A stretch of DNA of 64,000 nt from an uncultured Collinsella sp. (GCA_958443615.1 CAUCLI010000003.1:112818-176817); one strand, 5' to 3'. Positions 31,909 through 41,447 are shown, counted from the stretch's first letter. The notes: generated from the letters alone by a model not told the origin. Numbers and translations are program-made.

Positions 31909-34539
31909 TTAGCGGGCGCCGGTCCCCGACTGGACGAGGCCTCCGGCGGTGTTCGTGGTGCGCGCCGCCGCCGTGGCGCGGCGCGGCGCCGGGGCGTCGA
32001 AGCCCGCGCCGAGCTCCCCGGTCGCGCGTGGCGCGGGGATCTCGCCCGCAATGTGCGTGAAGACGAACTCCCCGTCCGCGACATCGCACTGCACGGTATC
32101 GCCGGCTTTCCACTCGCCCGCCAGCAGCTCCTCGGACAGTGGGTCCTCGATGAGCCGTTGGATGGCGCGGCGCAGCGGGCGGGCGCCGTTCGTGAGGTCG
32201 GTGCCCTCCTTCACGATCTTGTCGAGCGCGGCGTCGGTCAGCACGATGTTCATACCGTTCGCGATCAGGCGCTGACGCAGGTCGTCCACGAGCAGCTCGG
32301 CGATCGCCGTGAGGCTCTCGCCGGCGAGCTTCTTAAACACCACGATGTCATCCACGCGGTTGATGAACTCGGGGCGGAACAGGCGCTTGAGCTCGCCCAT
32401 CGCGCGGCTGCGAATCTCGTCGGCGGTGAGGCCGGCCTCGCCCGTGGTGCCGAAGCCCACGCTCGCGTCCTGCGCGATCTCGCGAGCGCCGACGTTGCTC
32501 GTCATGATGACGACCGTGTTGCGGAAGTCGACGGTCTTGCCCTGGCTGTCCGTCAGGCGGCCCTCGTCGAGCACCTGCAGCAGGATGTTGAAGATGTCCG
32601 GGTGCGCCTTCTCGATCTCGTCGAACAGCACCACCGAGTACGGGCTGCGACGGACGGCCTTGGTGAGCTGGCCGCCCTCCTCGTGGCCCACGTAACCCGG
32701 GGGCGAGCCGATGAGCTTGGAGACCTCGTACTGACTGCCGAACTCGGACATGTCGAAGCTGATGAGCGCATCCTTGCTGCCGAACAGGTACTCGGCGAGC
32801 GTCTTGGCCAGCTCGGTCTTGCCCGTGCCCGTGGGGCCGAGGAAGATGAACGAACCGCCCGGGCGGCGCGGGTCCTTGAGCGGGCTGCGGCTGCGGCGGA
32901 TCGCCTTGGCGACGGCGGCGACGGCCTCGTCCTGGCCGATGATGCGCGTCTTGAGCGCGCTCTCGCAGGCGAGCAGGCGGCGACTCTCATCCTCGGTGAG
33001 CGAGGAGACCGGCACGCCGGAGGTCACGGACACGATGTCGGCGATCTGGGGCACGTCGATGACGACGGGGCTCGCCTCGAGCTCGGCGTTCCACGCGGCG
33101 CGGGCCTCGCCCAGGGCGATCTCGGCGGCCTGCTGCCCCTCTTTGGCCTCGGCGGCCCTGTTCATGTCATCCGCGGCGCTCGCCGCCTCGACCGCCGCCT
33201 TGAGCTCGGCGACGCGCGCCTCGGCCTCGCGCACGGGCTCGGGTGCCTTGTTGCGCGCGATACGGGCGCGGGCACCGGCCTCATCCACGAGGTCGATCGC
33301 CTTGTCGGGCAGGAAGCGATCCTGGATATAGCGGGCCGACAAGCTCGCCGCGGCCTCGAGGGCGGCCTGCGTGTAGCGCACGTGATGGTGCTCCTCGTAC
33401 TTGGGGGCGAGCTTGACAAGGATCGAGACGGTGTCGGGCACGCTGGGCTCATCCACGTCGATGGCCTGGAAACGGCGCTCGAACGCCGGGTCCTTGGCGA
33501 GGTACTTGCGGAACTCCTCGGCCGTGGTGGCGCCGATGATCTGAAAGGCGCCGCGCGCGAGGACCGGCTTGAGCATCGAGCTCGCGTCGATGGAGCCCTC
33601 CGCGGAACCGGCGCCGATGAGGGTGTGCATCTCGTCGATGAACAGGATGATGTCGTCCGCCTCGGTCGCCTCGGCGATCACGCTCTTGAGGCGCTCCTCG
33701 AACTCACCGCGGTACTTCGCGCCCGCGACCAGGCCGGGCAGGTCGAGCGTCCAGACGTTTTGGCCCATGAGGTTCTCCGGCACGTTGCCGGCGGCGATCT
33801 CCTGGGCCAGCCCCTCCACGATGGCGGTCTTGCCCACGCCGGGGTCGCCCAAGATGAGCGGGTTGTTCTTGGTGCGGCGCGAGAGGATCTCCATCATGCG
33901 GGAGATCTCCTTCTCGCGGCCGATGACCGGGTCAAGCTTGCCCTCCCGGGCCTCCTGCGTGAGGTTTGTGCCGAACTGGGCGAGCATGCTCTCGGGCTTG
34001 CCGCCCCCCTGACCCTGTGCGCCGCCGCCGAAGAACGGCAGTCCCGCGCCCGGTCGGCCGGAGCCCGCGCCCGCCAGGGGCCGCTGACCGCCTTGGTCCT
34101 TGGCGGTGAGCTTCTCGACGGCGCCGCGCACGCTGGCGGCGGAAACCCCCAGGCGGCGGAGGATGTCCACGGCCATCCCGTTTCCCTCGCTCACGATGGC
34201 GAGCAGTAAGTGCTCCGTCGAGACGTAGGTCTGGTTGTTCTCGCGCGCCAGGCGGAAGCTCTTCTCCATGACCGAGATCACGAGCGGCGTGAAAGCGAGC
34301 TTGGCGTCCTCGGGCTCGGGCTCGGACGGTGCGGCGGCGACGATCTCCCTGAGCTGCTCGAGAATGTCCTCGTATGTGATCTCGCGGTCGCGCAGGGCCT
34401 CGGCGGCCACGCCCTCCTTCTCCTTGGCTAACGCGAGCAGCAGCTGCTCGGTGCCGACCTTGGAGGTCTTGAGAGCGCGCGCCTCCTCCTTGGCAAGAGA
34501 CATGACCTTGCGTGCTCGGTCGGTGAATCGGTCCAACAT
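31909..34539 (-). CDS. clpC: ATP-dependent Clp protease ATP-binding subunit ClpC
   Basis: An 876-residue AAA+ unfoldase. Clp-N repeats at about 5-145, AAA1 with Walker A GDPGVGKTA, a UVR-like/M-domain coiled coil around 415-470, and AAA2 with Walker A GPTGTGKTE and Walker B VVLFDEIEKAHP. The tail has a Gly/Ala/Arg-rich extension. It feeds proteins to ClpP and acts in stress quality control. No ctsR, mcsA or mcsB gene lies upstream. Confidence 0.95.
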   Translation of the reverse strand: MLDRFTDRARKVMSLAKEEARALKTSKVGTEQLLLALAKEKEGVAAEALRDREITYEDILEQLREIVAAAPSEPEPEDAKLAFTPLVISVMEKSFRLARENNQTYVSTEHLLLAIVSEGNGMAVDILRRLGVSAASVRGAVEKLTAKDQGGQRPLAGAGSGRPGAGLPFFGGGAQGQGGGKPESMLAQFGTNLTQEAREGKLDPVIGREKEISRMMEILSRRTKNNPLILGDPGVGKTAIVEGLAQEIAAGNVPENLMGQNVWTLDLPGLVAGAKYRGEFEERLKSVIAEATEADDIILFIDEMHTLIGAGSAEGSIDASSMLKPVLARGAFQIIGATTAEEFRKYLAKDPAFERRFQAIDVDEPSVPDTVSILVKLAPKYEEHHHVRYTQAALEAAASLSARYIQDRFLPDKAIDLVDEAGARARIARNKAPEPVREAEARVAELKAAVEAASAADDMNRAAEAKEGQQAAEIALGEARAAWNAELEASPVVIDVPQIADIVSVTSGVPVSSLTEDESRRLLACESALKTRIIGQDEAVAAVAKAIRRSRSPLKDPRRPGGSFIFLGPTGTGKTELAKTLAEYLFGSKDALISFDMSEFGSQYEVSKLIGSPPGYVGHEEGGQLTKAVRRSPYSVVLFDEIEKAHPDIFNILLQVLDEGRLTDSQGKTVDFRNTVVIMTSNVGAREIAQDASVGFGTTGEAGLTADEIRSRAMGELKRLFRPEFINRVDDIVVFKKLAGESLTAIAELLVDDLRQRLIANGMNIVLTDAALDKIVKEGTDLTNGARPLRRAIQRLIEDPLSEELLAGEWKAGDTVQCDVADGEFVFTHIAGEIPAPRATGELGAGFDAPAPRRATAAARTTNTAGGLVQSGTGAR

Positions 34540-34763
34540 GCGTCTACCTCGTCCATGCTCGTGGCGTTATATCGAAAAGCGTGTACCCAATGGCGCTCCA
34601 TGATAACCGATTCGGCAGAAACGTGACATTTGGCAACAGACGACCTTCGGGGCGGCAAGCCTCGCTCTGGGCGGCCTCGTCTCGGCACGCCTCGCCCCGG
34701 CCGGCCGGGGCGAGGCGTGCCGGGCACACAAACTCCCAAACCGCACCTCATCCAAACGGCAAA

Positions 34764-34798
34764 GGCCCCAATGGCGGACGATGCCTGCCATTGGGGCC
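34764..34798 (-). terminator. terminator after the amino acid permease
   Basis: GGCCCCAATGGC and GCCATTGGGGCC are perfect arms over an 11-base loop, then TTTGCC on the minus strand, 55 bases beyond the permease stop. The rest of the 34540-34852 spacer holds only GC-rich CTCGCCCC-like short repeats. Confidence 0.75.
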
Positions 34799-34852
34799 GA
34801 TGATGCGTCGCGCAGCCCTGGAAAACGGGGTCGGAGCGGATGCCGGTCGAAC

Positions 34853-36334
34853 CTACACGATGGGTGAGATGCCCGAGAAGTGCAGGTACAAGGACACGAT
34901 CGCCAACACCACCACGATGACCGCGATGACCTTGTCGCTCACGCGCGGCAGGACCGGCTTGCCGCGGTCGCGCTCGCCGATCGCGTACACCACGATGGCG
35001 GGGGCGAACAGGATCGTCGTGATCATGACGCCCTGCAGGCCGGTGGACCACACCAGGAACAGCGTATAGATGAATCCGAGTGTGCCGAAGATGCGGGCCG
35101 TCCTCACGCTGGGGGCGTGCGGGCCGTCGAGATGCTCCTTCTTCCATCCAATCACCATGTAGTACGCTGCGGAGCACACGTACGGGATCAAGATCGTGTT
35201 GACCGCGCAGGTGTAGAAGAACTGGTAGGTGCTCGCCGCGACGGCGGACAGGATGAGGAACAGCTGCGTGATGCTCGAGCTCACGAGGACCGTCACCACC
35301 GGCGCCCCGGCCTTGTTCGTCTTGGCGAACGCGAGCGGGAACGAACCCTGGCGCGCGGCCTCGAACGGCGTCTCGGAGGCGATGATCACGTATCCGAGCA
35401 TGGCCCCGACGAGCGACAGGATGACGCCGAGGTTCACGATCGCCGCGCCCACGGGACCGATGGCATGCTCGAGGATGCCGGCCATGGAGGGGGTTGCCAG
35501 CTGGGCCATCTCGGCGCGGGGCATGACGCCCAGTGAGAGCATAGAGATGATGAAGTAGAGGATGAAGACAGCGGCGAATCCGAGCGTGGTGGAGCGGCCG
35601 ACGTCGCGGACGTACTTGGCGCGGCCGGAGATGACCACCGCGCCCTCGATGCCGGTGAACACCCACACGAGCGCGATCATCGTCGACACCACCTGGGTGC
35701 CGAAGTCGGGACCGGCGGGCTCACCCCAGAAGTTGTCCATGAAGATGGCGGGGTCGAACTTGCCGAGCAGGGCGATGGAGAGCACGAACAGACCGAGCGG
35801 CACGAGCTTGGCGAGCGTCACGATGGTGTTGATGCCCGCCGCCTCCTTCACGCCGCGCAAAACGAGCGCCGTGAGCACCCACAGGAAGATGCTCGCGCAC
35901 ACGATGGACAGCACGTTGTTGCCCGCGCCGAACGCCGGGAAGAAGTACCCGAGCGCGCTGAACAGCAACAACGCGAAGCTGACGTTGGACAGACACGCGC
36001 TGATCCAGTAACCCCATGCGGAGTTGAATCCCACGTACTCGCCGAACCCGGCGGCGGCGTAGGCGTAAATTCCGCCCGTGAGGTCCGGGCGCGCCTGGGA
36101 CAGGCCGTTGAACACCATCATGAGCGCGAATACGCCCGCGAAGCAGATGAGCCACGAGATGATGACCGCGCCGGTGTTCGCACCTCCGGCGGCCATATCG
36201 CCCGCCAGGGAGAAGATGCCGCCGCAGATGCTCGCGGTGATCACCATCATGGTGAGTCGGAACAGGTCGAGGCCGTTGGGGTCGATGATCTCCTCATTGA
36301 CGGGACGCGCGGCCTTGACAGGAGCCTTGCTCAT
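34853..36334 (-). CDS. APC-family basic amino acid antiporter
   Basis: A 493-residue membrane protein with about 12 to 13 segments, belonging to the APC superfamily, arginine/ornithine or lysine antiporter branch (ArcD/APA-like). TM1 has the unwound glycine motif SICGGIFSL, and TM6 has FTGIEGAVVISGRAK with the conserved Glu. The ATG at 36334 has AAAGGAGG. It lies 97 bases after the DDAH-like gene on the same strand, with a hairpin between, so it probably imports that enzyme's substrate or exchanges it for product. Confidence 0.88.
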   Translation of the reverse strand: MSKAPVKAARPVNEEIIDPNGLDLFRLTMMVITASICGGIFSLAGDMAAGGANTGAVIISWLICFAGVFALMMVFNGLSQARPDLTGGIYAYAAAGFGEYVGFNSAWGYWISACLSNVSFALLLFSALGYFFPAFGAGNNVLSIVCASIFLWVLTALVLRGVKEAAGINTIVTLAKLVPLGLFVLSIALLGKFDPAIFMDNFWGEPAGPDFGTQVVSTMIALVWVFTGIEGAVVISGRAKYVRDVGRSTTLGFAAVFILYFIISMLSLGVMPRAEMAQLATPSMAGILEHAIGPVGAAIVNLGVILSLVGAMLGYVIIASETPFEAARQGSFPLAFAKTNKAGAPVVTVLVSSSITQLFLILSAVAASTYQFFYTCAVNTILIPYVCSAAYYMVIGWKKEHLDGPHAPSVRTARIFGTLGFIYTLFLVWSTGLQGVMITTILFAPAIVVYAIGERDRGKPVLPRVSDKVIAVIVVVLAIVSLYLHFSGISPIV

Positions 36335-36357
36335 TGACGCCTCCTTTCGAGAGGACA

Positions 36358-36413
36358 CGGCCCGGGGTCCCGCCCGCGCCTGAACTCAGGGACACGGGCG
36401 GGACGGCCGGGCC
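36358..36413 (-). promoter_or_regulatory. long hairpin between the DDAH-like and permease genes
   Basis: CGGCCCGGGGTCCCGCCCG and CGGGCGGGACGGCCGGGCC pair with small internal loops. No T-run follows. It could set the ratio of enzyme to permease message. Confidence 0.55.
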
Positions 36414-36431
36414 ATAACGGGAGATATCCGC

Positions 36432-37208
36432 TTAGAAACGCAGGGACATGCAGGAGAGTCCGCCGTCGACCTTGCGGTACTCGGAGGTGTCCACGACGAG
36501 CGTCTTGTAGCCCAGGTCCTGAACGGCCTTGAGAACGGTCGGGTAGCCCTCAGCCACGATCACGGTGCCGTTGACCCAGATGCAGTTGGCGCCGTAGGCC
36601 TCCTCCTCCGGGACGATGATCTTGTTGTAATCGGCGAAATCGGGCTTGTCGATGAACTCGCCGGACACGAGCATGTTGTTGTCCTCGATGTAGTTCACGC
36701 CGGTCTTGAGGTGCAGGACCTCCTCCAGCGGGACCTCGGAGCCGGACAGGCCCCAACCCTCGAGGATCTCGCAGAACTGACGGATGCCCTCCTCGTTGGT
36801 GCGGGCGGAACGGCCGACGTAGAAGTGGTCGCCGACCATCATGACGTCGCCGCCGTCGAGCGTGCCGGGGGCCTCGATGTGCTTGACGTGCTCGTCGTCG
36901 AAGAAGCGGCGGACGGCGGGCTCGATCTCGTCCTTCTCGCCGTTGCGGGAATCGGCGCCGGGATTGGTGATGATGGCGCCGCAGCGGGTAATCACCGCGG
37001 GGTCCTCGACGAAGACGCTGTCCGGGTACTCCTCGAGGGCGGGCAGGACGGTGACGTCGACGCCGCACTGCTCCAGCGCGTGCTCGTAGTCGTAATGCTC
37101 CTCGATGGCGCGATCGTAGATGGGCTGGCCGAGCTCGGGGGCGCTGGTGATGCCGTTGCTGAGGGACTTGCCGGGACGACGGATGATGACGTGGCTGAAC
37201 TTGGTCAT
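36432..37208 (-). CDS. dimethylarginine dimethylaminohydrolase-like amidinotransferase-fold enzyme
   Basis: A 258-residue guanidino-group-modifying enzyme. Length, N-terminus (IIRRPGKSL), EDPAVI near 69, LDGGDVMMVGDHFYVG at 118-132, catalytic His166 (HLKTGVNY) and nucleophile Cys253 (GGLSCMSLRF) fit DDAH rather than the 400-residue arginine deiminase. DDAH hydrolyses N-methylated arginines to citrulline and methylamines; a substrate such as arginine itself cannot be excluded. ATG at 37208 with AAAGGAGG. Cotranscribed with the APC permease, divergent from a GntR regulator. Confidence 0.85.
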   Translation of the reverse strand: MTKFSHVIIRRPGKSLSNGITSAPELGQPIYDRAIEEHYDYEHALEQCGVDVTVLPALEEYPDSVFVEDPAVITRCGAIITNPGADSRNGEKDEIEPAVRRFFDDEHVKHIEAPGTLDGGDVMMVGDHFYVGRSARTNEEGIRQFCEILEGWGLSGSEVPLEEVLHLKTGVNYIEDNNMLVSGEFIDKPDFADYNKIIVPEEEAYGANCIWVNGTVIVAEGYPTVLKAVQDLGYKTLVVDTSEYRKVDGGLSCMSLRF

Positions 37209-37286
37209 GATGACCCTCCTTTGGGTGCTTCGGGGCCTATCCCCTTTCGTTGCCTTCATCCTACGGCTGCAGGTCTGTTTTGTATA

Positions 37287-37296
37287 TTGTATACAA
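37287..37296. promoter_or_regulatory. candidate GntR operator in the divergent spacer
   Basis: TTGTATACAA is a perfect 10-base palindrome with the GT-N2-AC core typical of FadR-type (FCD) GntR regulators. It lies 79 bases from the DDAH-like start, in an AT-rich stretch unlike the surroundings. Confidence 0.6.
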
Positions 37297-37361
37297 TTTG
37301 AACGGTAGGTTTTAACCGGTGAGCGTATCTGAATGGATAGTTTTCACATATTGCCAGTTAG

Positions 37362-37379
37362 ATACCATCTATATGGTAT
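37362..37379. promoter_or_regulatory. second palindrome before the GntR gene
   Basis: ATACCAT CTAT ATGGTAT, with perfect 7-base arms, 58 bases before the GntR start. It may be an autoregulatory site or part of the promoter; no clear -35/-10 pair was assigned. Confidence 0.45.
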
Positions 37380-37436
37380 TGATATAAGCAGAATATCTAT
37401 TGCATACGTTTTGCATATCAAGCAAAGGAGAACCCC

Positions 37437-38087
37437 ATGGTTGCCCTGCAGCGGCCACTCAAGGAGCACGTATACGAATACATCGCCGCGCGTATCGAGT
37501 CGGGCGAGCTGTCGGCGGGTGACCGCGTGAGCGAGCAGACCATCTGCGACGCCATGGGCGTGTCTCGCACACCGGTGCGCGAGGCCCTCATCCAGCTCGC
37601 GAGCGACGGCTACCTTGACAACCAGCCTCGCCGAGGGTTCCGCGTCCGCGGGTTCGACCGGCAGAACGCCATCGAGGTCTTCCAGATCATGGGACCGCTC
37701 GATGGAGAGGCGGCCTACCTCGCCTGTCCCCTGCTCTCCGAGTCCGACCTCGCGCAACTGCGCTTCCACGTGGGCTCGATGGACCTCGCCATCGAGAGCG
37801 GGCTGATCACCAAATACGACGACATCCAGCGCGAATTCCACCATGCCTATGCGCAACGGTGCGGCAACGAGCGCCTTCTCAAGCTCATCGACCAGATGGA
37901 GCACAACTTCATCAAGCGCGACTACGGCGCGGTCGAGCAGGAAACAGCCCGGGAGCTGCTACGCAAGGCCAATGCGGAGCACCGACGGATCCTCGAGCTG
38001 TTCGAGGCCAAGGACGCCTGTGGGGTGCGCGATTACATCCGCGACACCCATTGGGACACGGAAAACGCGCCGTTCACCGTGTGGTAG
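37437..38087 (+). CDS. GntR-family (FCD) transcriptional regulator
   Basis: A 216-residue repressor. Winged helix at 1-70: HVYEYIAARIESGELSAGDRVSEQTICDAMGVSRTPVREAL and RRGFRVRGF. The all-helical FCD ligand domain follows, with His residues (FHHAYAQRCGN and AEHRRILEL) placed to hold a metal. The ATG at 37437 follows AAAGGAG. Transcribed away from the DDAH-permease operon, which it is expected to control. Confidence 0.9.
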   Translation: MVALQRPLKEHVYEYIAARIESGELSAGDRVSEQTICDAMGVSRTPVREALIQLASDGYLDNQPRRGFRVRGFDRQNAIEVFQIMGPLDGEAAYLACPLLSESDLAQLRFHVGSMDLAIESGLITKYDDIQREFHHAYAQRCGNERLLKLIDQMEHNFIKRDYGAVEQETARELLRKANAEHRRILELFEAKDACGVRDYIRDTHWDTENAPFTVW

Positions 38088-38263
38088 AGCGCAGGGCGGC
38101 CGGTCCGAACGGTTGCGAACGTGCCTTCGGGCCATTTGGGGGACGGACGCAAGTCATTTGGAGACGGGGCGCAAATTGCCCCATTCCCAAAAGACCGGGC
38201 GCGTCCCACGGCGCGGAGAATCACAACACGATCCCAATAGCCCGCCCCGGCAAACCGTGGGCA

Positions 38264-38308
38264 AAAAACAGCGACCCGCAGCGGATAGATCCACTGCGGG
38301 TCGCTTTT
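38264..38308. terminator. bidirectional terminator between gntR and pepD
   Basis: AGCGACCCGCAG and CTGCGGGTCGCT flank a 12-base loop; TTTT follows on the plus strand and TTTTTT on the minus strand. It serves the convergent regulator and pepD genes. Confidence 0.85.
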
Positions 38309-38319
38309 CGTCAAAGCGG

Positions 38320-38346
38320 GACAATTTGTACCTGTCCCCAATTGAG
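38320..38346. repeat. fragment of the CTCAATT/GGGACAG repeat family
   Basis: GACAATTTGTACCTGTCCCC then AATTGAG, a diverged half of the element seen complete at 43817-43849. Lies just before the pepD stop. Confidence 0.5.
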
Positions 38347-38349
38347 ACG

Positions 38350-39807
38350 TTAGGCGGCGAGGCGCTTCAGCACGTCGACGAGCAGAGTGTAGAAGCGCTC
38401 GGAGGATGCGAGCTCCATGGACTCGTCGGGCGTGTGGACGTCCGAGAGCGTCGGGCCGACGGCGATGGCGTCGAGCCCGTCGAGCGCCTCGGCGAACAGG
38501 CCGCACTCGAGGCCGGCGTGGATGGACTCGATGCGCAGCTCGGAGCCGAACAGCTCGCGATAGCTCTCGAGGAAGACGTCGCGCACCGGGGAGTGCTCGG
38601 CGTAGCTCCAGCCCGGGTACTCGTACTCGAACTTGGCGTCGAAGCCCAGCACGTCGGCGAGCGTCTGCAGGCGGTCCTTGAACTCCTCCTGCAGGGAGGT
38701 GATGGAGGAACGCGGGGACAGCAGGATCTTGGCCTCGTCGCCCTCGGTGGCGACCACGCCGATGTTGGAGGAGACGTCCACGGCGCCGTCGGCGGCGAGG
38801 TTACGGCGCATCACGCCGTTGGGGGCGAGGCGGATGGCGCGCACGAAGGCGAGGGCGGTGTCGGCGTCGATGGCCTCGACCTCGACGCCGTCGGCGATGG
38901 CGAGGGTGCAGGTGAAGCCGGGGTCATAGGTCTCGAGCTCCGCGGCGACGGCGTCGATGATGCCCTGGGCGAGCTCGGCGCCCGCCTCGGCGGCCGCATG
39001 GTCGGCGTAGACGAGCTCGGCGGTGCACTCGCGATTGATGGCGTTGTCCTTGGTGCCGCCATTGAAGCTCACGAGGGCGGGCTCGCCGGCGATCATGAGG
39101 CGCTCCACGATGCGCGCCATGATCAGGTTGCCGTTGCCGCGCTCGAGGTGGATGTCGGCGCCGGAGTGACCGCCGAGCAGGCCGGAGATCTCGAGCGTGA
39201 GGGTGCTGCCGGACTTGCGCTCACGGGTGATGGGACGGGTGTAGGTGACCACGACACCACCGGCGCAGCTCACGGTGGCCACGCCCTCCTCCTCGGAGTC
39301 CAGGTTGATCATAGTGCGGGCGTCGATCTGGGACTTATCGAGGGTTTCGGCGCCCACGAGGCCGGACTCCTCGTCGGTGGTGAAGACGCACTCGAGCGCC
39401 GGGTGGGCAAGGGAATCGTCATCCAGCACGGTGAGCATGAGCGCGACGGCGATGCCGTTGTCGGCGCCCAGGGTAGTGCCGTTGGCGGTGAGGATGCCGT
39501 CGGTGACCACGAGGTCGATGCCGTCCTTCTCGAAGTCGTGCTCGACGGTGCCGAGCTTGTCGCACACCATGTCGATGTGGCCCTGCAGCATGACGGCGGG
39601 CTTGTCCTCTGCGCCGGCGGAGGCGGCCTTCTTGATGATCACGTTGTAGACCTCGTCCTGGTAGACCCACAGGCCGCGGTCCTTGGCGAACGCCACCAGG
39701 TAGTCGCTAATCTGCTTCTCGTTGCCGGAGCCGCGCGGAATGGCGCTGATCTCCTCGAAGTAATGGAACAGCTTGGCGGGCTCGTAACCGCAGATCTTGT
39801 AGTCCAT
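38350..39807 (-). CDS. pepD: beta-Ala-His/aminoacyl-histidine dipeptidase
   Basis: A 485-residue M20 metallopeptidase that cleaves dipeptides with broad specificity. Zinc ligands and catalytic residues are in LQGHIDMV, LGADNGIAVA, TTDEESGLVGAE, NLDSEEEG and the late HAGLECGLF. The lid domain begins after residue 200 (GLLGGHSGADI). The ATG at 39807 follows AAGGAGG. Length agrees with PepD. Monocistronic. Confidence 0.95.
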   Translation of the reverse strand: MDYKICGYEPAKLFHYFEEISAIPRGSGNEKQISDYLVAFAKDRGLWVYQDEVYNVIIKKAASAGAEDKPAVMLQGHIDMVCDKLGTVEHDFEKDGIDLVVTDGILTANGTTLGADNGIAVALMLTVLDDDSLAHPALECVFTTDEESGLVGAETLDKSQIDARTMINLDSEEEGVATVSCAGGVVVTYTRPITRERKSGSTLTLEISGLLGGHSGADIHLERGNGNLIMARIVERLMIAGEPALVSFNGGTKDNAINRECTAELVYADHAAAEAGAELAQGIIDAVAAELETYDPGFTCTLAIADGVEVEAIDADTALAFVRAIRLAPNGVMRRNLAADGAVDVSSNIGVVATEGDEAKILLSPRSSITSLQEEFKDRLQTLADVLGFDAKFEYEYPGWSYAEHSPVRDVFLESYRELFGSELRIESIHAGLECGLFAEALDGLDAIAVGPTLSDVHTPDESMELASSERFYTLLVDVLKRLAA

Positions 39808-39977
39808 GGTGCCTCCTTGAAGCGTCTGGAACGAACTTTCGACATACAGCTTATATATTCCCAGAGTTCCGGCGAGGAAACCAGCCTGCGCTCGACAAGA
39901 GGCCCTTCCCCCGCGTCCGGCGGCTGGAATCAGCCGATTCGATGGACGGGGCGCCGCCAAGCGCTCGAAGTGCAATG

Positions 39978-40011
39978 AAAGTCACGCCCTGAGGCATGGA
40001 AATGTGACTTT
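39978..40011. repeat. AAAGTCACG-family inverted repeat, copy 3
   Basis: AAAGTCAC and GTGACTTT around 18 bases (GCCCTGAGGCATGGAAAT), then GGAT. The 385-base spacer 39808-40192 holds this copy plus an AAAGCAG(C/G)GGC word repeated near 40026 and 40057; nothing else was recognised. Confidence 0.75.
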
Positions 40012-40192
40012 GGATGGGTTTCGAAAGCAGCGGCATCCTGAAAGCAGGGGCGTCCAGAAAGCAGGGGCTCACGCTCAACAGCGGACGAAGTTGGCAGCAA
40101 CGGGCGCGGGGCACAGCAACGAGACGAATGAGGCTATCGAGACGGAGCGTTTGGCGGCATACGACGCCAACGGACACAACGCGTGCGGAGCC

Positions 40193-41038
40193 CTATGCAC
40201 GTGGGTCGCGACTTTCAATGAGGCAGACGACACCTAGCGCCGCAAACGCCACCGCAGCGATCGCGGCAAAACCGAGGAACGTGTTGATGCTCACCCACGG
40301 GTAGTCGACGGTGCCGATTGACTGCGCGCCGGGCCCCAGATTTGGAAAGCCCTCCATCACCCAGCGTTCGAGAATCGGAAAAAGCGCATCGGGAAGCAAA
40401 GGATTATAGAGCACGAACCCGTTCGGCAGCTCTATCGGGCCCGCAAGCGTCAGCACGCCCACGAAGATGCCGAACAGCAGGGGTGCCGCCACGGCGGGCA
40501 GCGCATGCGGCCACGGGTTGCGGCGCGCGGCAGACGAAACCACTTGCACGGCCAAGAAGATGAGGGGCACGACCGTGAACTCGAACTCAAGCATACGGTA
40601 GTCGACATACCGCAAGTTCACCATATAACGGGGAAGCCAACCGCCTGGGGCGCGACATCCAACACGATATGCCAGATGAACGGCAAGCACTGCGGACAGC
40701 GCCACGACAAGCAGGGCGAGAAACCTCATGATCACCAACGCCGTGGGCAAACGCGGGCACTCGGACGCAACGCCATCGCAAAACGAATCGATTGCCGTGT
40801 CGTAGGACGACACGTTGGAAGTTCCCAGCAGCGTCTCGATCGGATCTCCGCCCACCGCCTCACATTCCGCAACCAAGAGCAGACTGTCATGCAAGATGCC
40901 CTCACGCTGAGCCATATTGAGACCGCGACGCGTCAGCTCGGTTCGGATGCGTCGAATCGCGTTGCGCGCTGACTTGGATGCCAAGGCGTGCTCGAGCTTT
41001 GCATTGCGCACGCGCAGGGTGATGATGTTCTCACGCAT
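40193..41038 (-). CDS. hypothetical membrane protein of the PadR/ABC operon
   Basis: A 281-residue protein. The cytoplasmic N-terminal 90 residues are helical (RENIITLRVRNAKLEHALAS), similar in arrangement to DUF1048/HAAS-like partners of PadR. Then about five hydrophobic segments follow (e.g. ALVIMRFLALLVVALSAVLAVHL and FEFTVVPLIFLAVQVV). Function unknown. It overlaps padR by 8 bases and is the last gene of the three-gene operon. Confidence 0.6.
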   Translation of the reverse strand: MRENIITLRVRNAKLEHALASKSARNAIRRIRTELTRRGLNMAQREGILHDSLLLVAECEAVGGDPIETLLGTSNVSSYDTAIDSFCDGVASECPRLPTALVIMRFLALLVVALSAVLAVHLAYRVGCRAPGGWLPRYMVNLRYVDYRMLEFEFTVVPLIFLAVQVVSSAARRNPWPHALPAVAAPLLFGIFVGVLTLAGPIELPNGFVLYNPLLPDALFPILERWVMEGFPNLGPGAQSIGTVDYPWVSINTFLGFAAIAAVAFAALGVVCLIESRDPRA

Positions 41039-41447
41039 GGGCCTCTCCCGTCTTCTCCCCAATGCCCTCGGCCATCCCGGGCGTCGGCTCTAACGCATTG
41101 CCGCGCGTTTTCTCGCCTGCGCATCCAGGGCACTTTCCAAGTACGTTTCCCACCACGGCGGACAGCCTTGAAAACTCCTCGGCAAATGCGTCGATCTCAG
41201 CCGTTCCCTCATCCGTGATGCGATAGTACTTGCGTTTTGGCCCCATCTCGGACTCTCGATATGTCGAGGCGATGAAGCCCTTCTTTTCCAGGCGCAAGAG
41301 CAATGGGTAGAGCGTGCCTTCCGCGATGCCGGCAAGGCCACATTCCGATAGCGTTCCCACGAGCTCGTACCCGTACGTCTCCCCTCGCCCGATGAGCGCC
41401 AGCACGCACCCCTCAAGCACGCCCTTCAACATCTGCGATGACGTCAT
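41031..41447 (-). CDS. PadR-family transcriptional regulator
   Basis: A 138-residue regulator: MLKGVLEGCVLALIGRGETYGYELV is the PadR first helix and HTH, then EGTLYPLLLRLEKKGFI and PKRKYYRITDEG. A Cys pair (CPGCAGE) follows the domain and the tail is polar. It overlaps both neighbours (ATGA with the ABC gene), so the operon is translationally coupled. The 53-base palindrome at 43408-43460 is its likely target. Confidence 0.88.
   Translation of the reverse strand: MTSSQMLKGVLEGCVLALIGRGETYGYELVGTLSECGLAGIAEGTLYPLLLRLEKKGFIASTYRESEMGPKRKYYRITDEGTAEIDAFAEEFSRLSAVVGNVLGKCPGCAGEKTRGNALEPTPGMAEGIGEKTGEAHA

Noticed and set aside
31831..34209. A 792-codon plus-strand frame opposite clpC
   Set aside because: Shadow of clpC codon bias; no domain, and clpC is complete on the minus strand.
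36432..37208. Calling this gene arginine deiminase (arcA)
   Set aside because: The length (258 residues) and motif spacing fit DDAH; arginine deiminase has about 400 residues and an inserted helical domain. No arcB or arcC is adjacent.
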